Assembly (NCBI GenBank): GCA_036009105.1
Contig: DASYMJ010000095.1
Location: 1-44,837, forward strand
DNA length: 44,837 nucleotides
Direction: 5' to 3'
DNA from: JAFAVZ01 sp036009105
Lineage (GTDB): Bacteria > Acidobacteriota > Thermoanaerobaculia > Gp7-AA8
Position 1 is the stretch's first letter, and each line of letters begins with the position of its first letter. Under the pieces are notes generated by a model. That model saw only the letters and a program-made list of their open reading frames with translations, did no database searches and was not told the origin of the DNA. Made by a program: the position numbers and the translations under genes. This document shows, one piece after another, positions 15,146-25,100 of this stretch.

Positions 15146-16940
15146 GGTCGTCCTTGGACCGGTACTCCCAACGCTTGCTGTCGCCGGTGACGTCGCGGTA
15201 CCACCCGCGGGCTTTGTTCTCGTAGTCGATGGCAAACGGGTTGGTTCCGCCGCGCGGCCCGCCGGGGGCCGTGCCGCGCTCGCCTCGCGCGATGGCCAGC
15301 GCGTGCCCGAGCTCGTGCTGAATGGCGCTGCTCAGATTCTCGTAGCTTCCGCCCGGCGTGATGAGCGGCAACCCGCCCGGATTGATCGCTACATACGCGC
15401 TGTGCGAAGACTCGTCGGGGCTGAGCTTGCCGTTCACCGGCTGCGTATATGCGGGCGCGTGGCCGCCGGAGTTGTACTGCATCCCGCCGAGATAGAAGTA
15501 AATGTTCGCGTCCGCACGGACCGCTTCGGCGATGGTCGCCGCGGTCGGTGAAAGCGCCGCGAAGCTGTCGATGTCGCCCTTGATGCCGAGGAGGCGCTCA
15601 CCGTGGGAACCGGTGGTGATGGTGAGGCGGCTGGCCGCTTCCGGCTGCATGAGCGAGTCCTTGATGGCCACCAGCTCCGCCTGCGCGCGCTGGTTCGTGC
15701 CGGTGAGGACCGTCGCCTCGCCGGTGGGGTCGAAGAACGAGAGCGGGCTGTTGCGAGCGTAGGCGTAGCGGTTCCAGGTCTGCGGATTGGCCGGGCTGCC
15801 GCCGACCGGGTCGATGCTCAGGAAGCGGCCCAGCGAGGAGTCGTAGAAGCGGGCGTGCATGTAGTCGAGCCCGTACGGCTCGTCCTCGCTGTCGCGCTCG
15901 TGGCCGGTGTATTTGAGCTCCGTCCGGGAAGGCTCGCGCAGGCCGCCCGCGACCTCCGGGCCGAAGGCGTGATAGTCGTGGAAGCCGACGATGTCGTCCT
16001 GGTCATCGGTGATGCGGCGCGGCGAGCCGAGGTGGTCGAGGTGATAGTGATACGTCGTCACCACGTCCTCTTCGGGCTGGCGGGAGGCCAGCAGCTTGTC
16101 GTTGCGCCAAACGTAGTCCTTCGTCCAGGTCCACGCCGTGTTGCTCTCGTTGCTGGTGAGCTCGCGCAGGACCTTGTTGTCCAGGTCGCGCACCGTCCAG
16201 TTCCAGGAGCCGGCGCTGACCCGGTGCGTCGCGATGCGCTCGTCCTCGGCGGTATAGAGGAACTCCGCGGTGAGGGCGGTGCCCACCTTCTCGCTGGTCG
16301 TGGTCTCCACCGCGTCGTAGTCGTAGCCGTGGGGGCCGAGGCGGGTGATGTGGCCGGAGCCGGCGGCGTCGTACGTCACGTCGCCGGTGAGGTGATTGTC
16401 GTTGGAGTTGATGCCGAAGCCGAACTGGCAGGCCGCGCCCGGGTTCGTCTGCGTGCAGTTCTTGCGGTTGCCGTAAGCGTCGTAGGTGTAGTCGCGGGTC
16501 GCGCCGTTGACCTTGGCCTGCACGAGCCGGCCGACGTCGTCGTAGAGGAAGTCGTCGTTGCCGATCTTGCCGATGTTGCCCGCGCCGTCGTACGTGTACG
16601 ACACGCCGCCGGCCCAGTTGACCGGCTCGACCACCGCGTTCGCGCGCGTCCGCAGGGGCAGGACCGACTTCACGCGCGGATCGGTGGCCAGCGCGCGCGC
16701 CCGGGACGGCGACAGACGGATGACCACCGTCTCGCCGGTCGCGCTGTGCGACGACTCGACCGTGCCGCCGTAGGTGGCGGCGAGCTCCGCGCCGATGGCG
16801 TCGGCGCGGTCGACCGCCGCCGCGGCATCGAGCTTCACCACATAGCGTTGCTCCTGCGAGGCCAGCAGCGGCGTGCTCGCGGCCAGGATGAGGAGGACCG
16901 AAGTCAGGATTCGACGCATGGATGTTTTGTTCTCCTTCAT
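15135..16940 (-). CDS. I9-like propeptide / RHS core / M91-like zincin metallopeptidase
   Basis: This is a 601-residue protein starting at ATG 16940, overlapping the previous stop as ATGA; ATG 16919 is an alternative start, with AAGGAG upstream and directly before the signal peptide (MRRILTSVLLILAASTPLLAS). Residues 31-96 match the subtilisin propeptide/I9 pattern (RYVVKLD at the start, YGGTVESS, ETVVIRLSPSRARAL, DPRVKSVLPL). YD repeats and an RHS core follow to about residue 400 (HLDHLGSPRRITDD, LDYMHARFYD, LGRFLSIDP). The tail has HELGH (H542, E543, H546) and DYENKARGWYRDV, the arrangement of M91 (NleD-like) zinc peptidases often seen as RHS effector tips. It is probably an exported peptidase toxin or processing enzyme. 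Confidence 0.82.
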   Translation of the reverse strand: MKENKTSMRRILTSVLLILAASTPLLASQEQRYVVKLDAAAAVDRADAIGAELAATYGGTVESSHSATGETVVIRLSPSRARALATDPRVKSVLPLRTRANAVVEPVNWAGGVSYTYDGAGNIGKIGNDDFLYDDVGRLVQAKVNGATRDYTYDAYGNRKNCTQTNPGAACQFGFGINSNDNHLTGDVTYDAAGSGHITRLGPHGYDYDAVETTTSEKVGTALTAEFLYTAEDERIATHRVSAGSWNWTVRDLDNKVLRELTSNESNTAWTWTKDYVWRNDKLLASRQPEEDVVTTYHYHLDHLGSPRRITDDQDDIVGFHDYHAFGPEVAGGLREPSRTELKYTGHERDSEDEPYGLDYMHARFYDSSLGRFLSIDPVGGSPANPQTWNRYAYARNSPLSFFDPTGEATVLTGTNQRAQAELVAIKDSLMQPEAASRLTITTGSHGERLLGIKGDIDSFAALSPTAATIAEAVRADANIYFYLGGMQYNSGGHAPAYTQPVNGKLSPDESSHSAYVAINPGGLPLITPGGSYENLSSAIQHELGHALAIARGERGTAPGGPRGGTNPFAIDYENKARGWYRDVTGDSKRWEYRSKDDHGW

Positions 16941-17494
16941 CGCTGTTCCTTGATGCGCACCGTCACCTTGTTCGAGTGCAGAGTCCCCGATTCGCGGCTC
17001 CGGAAGTGCGCGCCACGGCCGAGGGAAGCGGGCACCGGGCTGGTGTAGTCGACCCAGATGGTGTACGTCCCGGCCCTGGGGAAAAGGTCCGCCGTCCCGT
17101 CGGCGCGGGTCGTTCCGAGAGAGTGGCGCTTCTGCAGGGTGACGAATGCATCCGCTCGTTTGAAAACGGAGGGAGGGATCATGTCGTCGTCGAGCGCCTT
17201 CGGCTGCACATCCTTGCCGGCGGCGTCCGTCACGTGCAGAACCAGGCCCCCCGCGTAGCCCCAGCGAAGACTGCCGAAGACGGTGACGACGTCGTTGCTG
17301 ACGTTTTCGAGGCGCACCTCGAGCCCGATCGGCTGGCCCAGCCGATACTCGCCCGCGCTCGTCGCGAGGCGTACTCGCAACGGCGCGCGCTCATCGCCCA
17401 ATGCCGTCATTCCCATCATCATCACCGCCGCGGCGCTGATGGCCAGCAAGCCGCGCCTGATCCGGCCGGCCGGTCTCGATCCGGTGTGCCTCAT
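16937..17494 (-). CDS. Exported Ig-like domain protein between two RHS genes (candidate partner or immunity)
   Basis: This is a 185-residue protein starting at ATG 17494, overlapping the upstream RHS stop as ATGA and followed by another ATGA overlap. Residues 1-33 form a signal peptide (basic RPAGRIRRG, then LLAISAAAVMMMGM). The rest (about 38-180) is beta-rich, with the segments LGQPIGLEVRLENVSNDVVTV and PRAGTYTIWVDYTSPV typical of Ig-like or BsuPI-like inhibitor folds. Its position directly after a toxin-like tail gene and the inhibitor-like fold make a periplasmic immunity or chaperone role plausible. No homologue is recognised. Confidence 0.6.
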   Translation of the reverse strand: MRHTGSRPAGRIRRGLLAISAAAVMMMGMTALGDERAPLRVRLATSAGEYRLGQPIGLEVRLENVSNDVVTVFGSLRWGYAGGLVLHVTDAAGKDVQPKALDDDMIPPSVFKRADAFVTLQKRHSLGTTRADGTADLFPRAGTYTIWVDYTSPVPASLGRGAHFRSRESGTLHSNKVTVRIKEQR

Positions 17495-19194
17495 GGCTGT
17501 GAATTCACGTATGCCCGCAACTGCTCGGGGTGAGCGATGAGATTCTGAATGTACTGCCGCTCGCTTCTGCTCAGGCCGATCTTCCGGCCGACCTGAAGCT
17601 GGAACCGCATGGCCGTGACCTCCGCGGGAAGGCCGCGGCTGCTCGACGTTCCGCCCTGATTGAACAGATCGACGTGCTTTCCGTCGTGGGCGATGGCCGA
17701 GCCGAGCCACGACGAGCTGCTGTCGCGAACGTAGTCGGCGGTCAGCGTCAACGCACCCGTGCTCTCCATCACGGAGGAGCGTTGGGCCGAGTTGTCCACG
17801 TCGATGCTGCGGATGTTCTTGATGATGGTTTTTTCGGCCGGGGTGAGATTGCGGCCGTTGTTGATCTTGCGCAGGCTGGCGTTCACCTGGGTCTGCAACT
17901 GACCTTGCCTGCGCGCGGTGAGGCTGTCGTCGATGTGCACGTGGATTCTCTGGCCGAGGAGCCGGGCGTCGTAGTCGAGGCGGCCGTCCGGGTCGACGTA
18001 GCGGAGCGGGTTGTCCCGAACGTACGCGTACCGGTTCCAGCCCTGCGGATTGGGGATCGTCTGCTTCAGATCGAACGCCGGGTCGAGGCTGAGGAATCGG
18101 CCGAGGGAGGCGTCGTAGAAGCGCGCGTGCATGTAGTCGAGGCCGTACGGCTCGCTCTCGCCGTCGCGCTCGTGACCGGTGTATTTGAGGTCCGTCCGCG
18201 ACGGCTCGCGCAGGCCGCCCGAGACCTCGGGGCCGAAGGCGTAATAGTCGTGGAAGCCGACGATGTCGTCGTCATCGTCCGTGATGCGGCGGGGGGAGCC
18301 GAGGTGATCGAGGTGATAGTGATACCTCGTCACCACATCGTCTTCGGGCTGGAGGGAGGCGAGCAGCTTGTCGTCCCGCCACACGTAGTCCTTCGTCCAT
18401 TGCCAGGCGCCGCCGTCGGTGCTGGTGAACTCGCGCAGGACCTTGTCGTCCACGTCGCGCACGGTCCACTGCCAGGAGCCGCCGCTGACGTTGTGCGTGG
18501 CGATGCGCTCATCGTCCGCGCTGTAGAGGAACTCCGTGGTCGAGGACGTGCCGATCCTGTCGCGCGTCATCATGTCCCACCCGTCGTACTCGTACCGGTG
18601 CGGGCCGAGAGCGGTGACCTTGCCCGAGCCGGCGGGGTCGTACGCCACATCGCCGGTGAGGTGGTTGTCGTTCGAGTTGATGCCGTAGCCGAACTGGCAG
18701 GCCGAGCTCGGGTTGGTCTGCGCGCAGTTGCGGCGGTTGCCGAAAGCGTCGTAGGTGTAGTCGCGCGTCGCGCCGTTGATCTTTGCCTGGACCAGGCGGC
18801 CGACGTCGTCGTTGAGGAACTCGTCGTTGCCCATGCGGACGATGTCGGCGGCGCCGTCATAGGTGATGGCGACGCCGGCGGCCCAGTTCACCGGCTCGAC
18901 CACCGCGTTTGCGCGCGCGCGCAACGGCGTGACCGACTTGACGCGCGGATCGTAGCCGAGGGCGCGCGCTTTGGCCGGCGTGAGGCGGAGGACCACCGTC
19001 TCGCCGGTCGCGCTGCGCGACGGCTCCACCGTGCCGCCGTAGGTGGCGGCGAGCTCCGCGCCGATGGCGTCCGTGCGGCCGACGGCGGCGCTCGCATCGA
19101 GATGAATGACGTAGGCGCGGTCCTCCGTCGCCGCGGACGCCGGAGCGGCCGCGGCAATGAAGAGCAGGGCGAGGAAAACGTAGCGGGCGCGCAT
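17491..19194 (-). CDS. I9-like propeptide / RHS core / HDxxH C-terminal domain
   Basis: This is a 567-residue protein starting at ATG 19194; its A is the last base of the previous TGA (TGATG). The signal peptide is MRARYVFLALLFIAAAAPASA. The I9/propeptide-like segment spans about 25-90 (AYVIHLD, YGGTVEPS, ETVVLRLTPAKARAL, DPRVKSVTPL). The RHS core runs to about residue 405. The 160-residue tail ends with SSWLGSAIAHDGKHVDLF (H503, D504, H507), AEVTAMRFQLQVGRKIGL and a terminal helix. HDxxH with a downstream Glu resembles a metal site of zincin type with Asp in place of catalytic Glu, so it may be a variant or inactive peptidase. The first 430 residues closely match the 15135-16940 product; the tails are unrelated. 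Confidence 0.78.
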   Translation of the reverse strand: MRARYVFLALLFIAAAAPASAATEDRAYVIHLDASAAVGRTDAIGAELAATYGGTVEPSRSATGETVVLRLTPAKARALGYDPRVKSVTPLRARANAVVEPVNWAAGVAITYDGAADIVRMGNDEFLNDDVGRLVQAKINGATRDYTYDAFGNRRNCAQTNPSSACQFGYGINSNDNHLTGDVAYDPAGSGKVTALGPHRYEYDGWDMMTRDRIGTSSTTEFLYSADDERIATHNVSGGSWQWTVRDVDDKVLREFTSTDGGAWQWTKDYVWRDDKLLASLQPEDDVVTRYHYHLDHLGSPRRITDDDDDIVGFHDYYAFGPEVSGGLREPSRTDLKYTGHERDGESEPYGLDYMHARFYDASLGRFLSLDPAFDLKQTIPNPQGWNRYAYVRDNPLRYVDPDGRLDYDARLLGQRIHVHIDDSLTARRQGQLQTQVNASLRKINNGRNLTPAEKTIIKNIRSIDVDNSAQRSSVMESTGALTLTADYVRDSSSSWLGSAIAHDGKHVDLFNQGGTSSSRGLPAEVTAMRFQLQVGRKIGLSRSERQYIQNLIAHPEQLRAYVNSQP

Positions 19195-22100
19195 CACTTG
19201 TCGTACTCCACCTTGATCTGGCCGTTGCGCGTCGGCTGCTCGATCATCTGCACGCCGTTCCAGCCGGTGGCGATCCAGAGGCCGCCGTCGGCCTTGAAGA
19301 GCGCGAAGCCGAGCTGGTCGTCGTTGCCGTTGTCGGTCGCGGTGACCACGAAGGGCACGCCGGCGGCGATGGTCTTCTTGTCCGTGTCGTCGACGAGCGT
19401 GCCGGTGCCGACCACCAGGCCCTGACCGCCGGCCGTGGTGCGGCGGACGGCCAGCGAGGCGGTGTCGACGGACAGCGAGTAGCGGTGCTTCTTGCTGCTC
19501 TCCGTCTTGTCGAACGTCACCCGGAAGCTGGCGTCGAGCTCCTTCTGCTTGTCCTTCCCCTTCTCCTTGTATTCGAAGTTGAAGTCGACCTGCGCCTCGC
19601 TGCCGAGATCGGGCGCGTACGGTCCGGTCGCGGAGGCGATCGTCATCTTGACGTTGCCCTTGATGCGGTCGGTCGTCGCGGCGAGGACGGTGATGGCCAG
19701 GTTGTCGGCCGCGGCATCGCGGGTGTAGTAGCCGCCGACGGTGGCGCCGACGGTGAACGTCGCGGGCAGGGCCGTGCCGAAGGGGCGGGTGAAGCTGCAG
19801 GTGGCGATGCCGCTCCGCTCGTCGCTGCTGCTGACCAGGCCGATGGGCGCCGTGCAAAGCGTGGTGTTGGTGGCGCGGTCGACGAAGGTCAGGGTCGCCT
19901 TGCGGATGTCGCCCGGGAACGTGTCGCCCGCCGCGTCAGCGGTGACGCTGATGTCGCGCACGGTGGCGGAGAGGGTGATGGTGGTGGTCGGACCGGAGAC
20001 CGAGGCGGCGAGGAGGGGGGGTGTGGTGATGGTCACCCGGGCGTCTTCCGCCGTCACGGTGAGCGTGGAGCCGACGTAGGTGATGGTGTAGTTCGGCGAG
20101 GTGAGGCCGCCGATGGAGATCGCGTACGTGCCGGGCGCGCTGCCCGCATCGGCCGGCGTGGTGATGCCGAGCGTGCCGGCCAGCACCGCCGGCGTCTCGC
20201 CGAGGACGAAGCCGGTGAAGGTGGCGGTGAGCGTGGGCAGCGGATCGCTGTACTGCTTGGAGGCCGGATTGGCGGCGATCTGCAGCGCGGCGCGGAGGAT
20301 GGTCAGCGTGGCCGGCGTGATCGTCACGTCGTAATTGGCCAGCCGGTTGTTCGGGTCGTTCAGCGCGGCGGTGATGGGGTACGTGCCGGCGCCGCTCTGC
20401 TGCGTGGCGATCGTCGCGTAGGACGGCGTGATCGGATCGTTGTTCACGACGCCGGTCAGGGTGCCGGTCAGCGCCGGGAGCGGCGCGCCGTAGACCTTCG
20501 ACTTCGCGTCGGCGGTCAGCGACAGCGTCGCGCGGCGGACATCGAGCGTCACGCTCCTGGTGGCCGGGTCGTAGTTCGGCGTCGCCGCCGCCGAGACGGT
20601 CAGCGTCTGGCCCAGGCCCGCGTTGAGCATCGTGCCGGAAGCCGGCGTGTAGGTGAGCGCGCCGGCGGGCGAGGGACCGACCACCTGCACGGCTGCGTTG
20701 AGCTGCGCCGCGGACAGCGCCGTGCCGTAGACGATGGGCGCCGGGGCGGACCAGGTCAGCGTCTGCTGCGCCCTGGCCACGTCGATGGTGCGGGTCAGGT
20801 CGGCGCTGTTGTAGTTGTGCGGGTCGGCCGGCGTGAAGTGCGCGGAGAGCGTCTGGCCGGGGCCGGCATTGAGGATCGTGCCGGCGGGGGGGGTGTAGTC
20901 GAACGTGCCGTTCACGTCCGCCGTGGCGCCGAGCTGCTGCGCGCCAAGGGGCGTGCCGTACACGATTGGCGCGGGCGCCGTCCAGGTGATCGCCGGCGTC
21001 GCCTTGAGTACATCGATGGTGACCGTGGCCGTGGCGGCGTCGTAGTTGTCGGTGGCCGGCGCGGTCACCGTGAGCAGCTGCCCCGAGCCCGCCTGCAGCA
21101 CCGTCCCCTCGGACGGCGTGTACTCGAGCGAGGCGGCAGGCGCCGGACCGACCGCCTGCACCGTGGCGTCGAGCTGCGCCGAGGAGAGCGGCGTGCCGTA
21201 CACGATGGTGGCCGGCTTGCTCCAGGCGATCGACTGCTGCGCCTTGAGGATCTGCAGGGTCACCGCGGCCGAGAGCGGCTCGTACCGCGAGTCGTTCGGC
21301 GTGAAGGTGACGGAGAGCTGCTCGGTGCCGGCGTTGAAGATCGTGCCGGCCGGCGGATCGTAGGTGAAGACGCCCGGCACGTCGGCCGTCGCGTTGAGCT
21401 GCGCGGCCGAGAGCGGCGTGCCGTAGATGATCGGCGCCGGGTTGTTCCACTGCAGGCTGGCCGTGACGGGGGTGACCCGGATGTCGACCGAGCCGCTGGC
21501 GGCTTCGTACGAGGCGGTGGCCGCGACGCTGACGCGCAGCTCGTGGTCGCCCGCCGGCAGCAGCGTGCCGAGCGGCGGGTCGTACGTGACCGCGCCGGCC
21601 GGATCGGTGCCGGAGGGGAGGACGCGCGCGTTGAGCTGAGCCGGTCCCAGGGCGACCAGCGCGGTGATCGGCGCCGGGTCGTTCCAGAAGACGAGCTGCG
21701 AGCCCTTTTCCACGGTGATGGTGGTGGAGGTGGCGGAGCTCTCGTAGTTCGGGCTGTCCGGCTCGAACGTCACGGTGAGCGTCCGCGTGCCGACCGGCAG
21801 CATCGTGCCGGGCGCGGGGTCGTATTCGAAGCTGCCGGCCAGCGCCGACTTCGCGTTGAGCTGCGCGGCGCTGAGCGGCTTGCCGTACGGGATCGGCGCG
21901 GGGGTGGCCCAGGTGACCGAGGACTGCGCCTTGTTCACGAGGATGACGGCCGTCTTCTCGATCGGCGCGATGGTCGCGTCGGCCGGGGTGAAGGTGAGGC
22001 TGAGCGTCTGGTACCCGGCGCCGACGACGCTGCCGGCGGCCGGCGAGTAGAGGAAGGTGCCGGGCACGCTTGCCGTCGCGTTCAGCTGCGCGCTCGACAG

Positions 22101-25100
22101 CGGCGTGCCGAACACGATCGGGGCCGGGTTGTTCCAGGTGACCACCGCCGGGGCGGTGGTGATGAGCAGGTCCGCGCTCGCCGTCGAGGCGTTGTAGGTC
22201 GCGTCGCCGTCGAAGCGGACGGTGATGGCGTTGGGGTAGTTGCCGGCGGCGAGGCCGGCCACGTTCACGACCGCGGTGGCCGTGCCGTCCGGGGCGGTGA
22301 GCAGACGGGCGAACTCGTTGCCGCTGCGGCTGAAGACGAGCTGGCCATGGGCGACCGGCGTGGTGCCGGCCAGCAGCGTGGCCGTGACGGCCGCGGCCTT
22401 GCCAAGCGGCGCCGGATCGACGGTCACGGTGAGCGCCGTGGCCGTGTTGCCCGGCGTGCCGGTCCCGCCGCCGCCGGTGGTCGTGTCGCTGTTGTTGCTG
22501 CCGCCGCCGCCGATCTGCCACTCCGCGCCGGAGCGCGTCTCGACGTCGACGGTCTGGGAGAGGGTCGTGCCGGAGAGCAGCCAGACCTTGTTCTCGCCGG
22601 TGGTGGAGTTGCGCCAGAGGATGTCCGGGCGTCCATCGCCGTCGAAGTCGGCCACTTCGGCCGGCACGAAGTTCGTGTCGCTCATCGACGGCATGGCCAG
22701 CGAGGAGGCGTGCAGACGGCGCGGCCCGCTGGTCTTGGCGACCGAGGAGCGCTCCGCGTCATCCATCAGCCAGATCGCGTTCTGGCCCGTGTTGCGGTCG
22801 TGGAAGAAGAGATCCGGCTTCTGGTCTCCATTGAAGTCGCCGGTGCCATAGAGACCGCTGCCGCCGGAGTTGGGCAGGGCCCAGGTGCCGGCATGCGCGG
22901 TGTCGTTGCCGAACCAGAGCTCGTTCTCGCCGGTGGCGTTGTTGTGCCACACGATGTCGTCGCTGTCGTCGTTGTCGTAGTCGGCGACGGCGCCGATGGT
23001 CCAGGCCGGACCGGGGCGCGACTCGAGCGGGCGTACCTCGCTCAGGTTCGTCCGGTTCATCAGCCAGACCTCGTTGTTGCCGGTCTGCGGATCGCGCCAG
23101 ACGATGTCCGTCCGGCCGTCCGCGTTCAGGTCGCCCACGCTCTGCATCTGCTCGGTGGCGCCGTTCTGGGGGAGCGGCTGGGTGCTGATGTGGCTGGTGC
23201 CGGACATCACCCACAGCTCGTTCTGGTTGGTGGCGGAGTTGTGCCACAGCACGTCCGACTGCTGGTCGCCGTTGAAATCGTGGCTGACCGCGCGGCGCCT
23301 GTGCGGCGGCGAGGTGATGAAGGCTCCTCCCGAGCGGCTCCACTGCGAGCCGCAGTTATTCGTCGCCTCCAGCCAGTAGAACGAGGTGGAGAACGGGTTG
23401 ACGGTGATCTCCATCCCCTCGCCGTCCGAGACCTTCGAGCTCTTGTCGCCCGGCATGCCGTGGTACCACTGCAAGCGGATCTCGTCGGTAACGCCCGGCG
23501 GGTTCTCGGCGATGGCGTAGAAGCCCACCGGTGCGCCCGGACGGGGCGAGAGAACGTCCTCCGGCGCGGCGCTCGCGCCGTGGAAGAGCGAGTCGCGCAG
23601 GGTGGGCACGCCGCAGGTGGAGCCGGCCGGCGTGTCGTTGGTCCACGTCACGCTGTCGCTGGCCACCATGCCGCAGCTGTTGAAGACCTGGACCTGGAAG
23701 GTGGAGCTGTGGCCGGGGGAGGGATAGCCGCTGCTGCCCCGGTCGAAGAGCTTGTACGCGCAGCCCGGGCCGGTGCAATCGGCCAGCGGGATGTTGTTGA
23801 CGAACCAGCGGTACTTGAGCTGGGTGCCGGTGACGTAGACGCGCAGCGGGATGTAGCGGCCGTTGGCGACCGAGCCGCCGCGCAGATCTTCGATGAGCAC
23901 GGGGCAGACCGCCGGCGGCAGCGCGTCCTGGTTGACCGCGGCGCGCGCCACTTCCTGGCCGTTCTGCTTGAGGATCAGGTGTGCCACGCGCTTGGCCGGA
24001 TCGGGATTGTCGAAGACGGTGAAGCGGATGTTGCCTGAGCCCGGGTCCCGCGGCTGCCCGCCCACAGGCGCGCTGATGGTCAGCCAGCTCTCGTCGGTGG
24101 AGACGGTCCAGGCGCAGGTGGGCGCGGTCGAGACGTCGATGCTGCCGGTGGCGAAGCCGCTCTCGGCCGGCACGTAAGCGATCTCCGGCGAGAAGTGGAA
24201 GCTGCAGCCGGTGCCGCTCTGCTCCACCTGCACGTCGGTCCAGAGGACGTCGAAGTTGACTCTCACCTTCGCGCCGCGGGTGCTGGAGCTGGTGTTCGCC
24301 GGCACCGCGACGGTGAACAGGTCGACACCCGCCTTCTGGGTCAGCGGCGCCACCTGCAGGAAGCCCGGATCGGGGAAAGGCTGCCACTTGCAGCGGTCGG
24401 AGGTCTTCACCAGCACCTGGTACGGCGAGCCGGCCGGCGTGCCGCCGGGCAGGACGTTGAGGAAGAGCGGCTTGACCGCGTACGCCGGCGCGTCGCAGGC
24501 GACGACCAGGTTCGCGGTCACGCTCCTGGCCGGCAGGATGCCGCCGGCGTAGGTGACGGTGATGGCGTTCTCGTACGTGCCGGGGGCGGCATCGACGGCG
24601 TGACGGAGGATGGCGAAGCCGGTCGTGCCGGTGCGGGCCCGGCCGATCTCGCGCCCGAAGACGCTGAAGATCAGCTCCTCATCCTGCGCGAAGCCGTTCG
24701 AGGAGCTGAGGTTCGCCGTGAACGAGGCCGGGATGCCGACCGAGGCGCTCACCGGGTTGGCGGAGAGATTCGTCTCCGTCGCGCAGCCCTTGAAGGTGGA
24801 GGGCAGCGAGGTCATGGCGACGGTGCGCCCATGATGGCAGCCGCCCGTTCCCCCCTCCGCCTCCGGCCCCTCGGCCGTGACGGTGTAGGTGTAGGAGACG
24901 TTCGGCTGCGCGCTCGCGTCGATGTACTTCACGTCGCTGACGCACGCCGCCAGCGGCTGGCCGTTGCGCTCGACCTTGTAGCGGACGTCCGCGCCCGAGC
25001 CGCAGCTCACGGCCGGCGGCCAGGTGACCCGCAGACCGCAGGAGTTCGAGTCCGGCTTCACCAGCAGCGAGCCGGGCAGGAAGTACGGCGTGAGGTCGGC

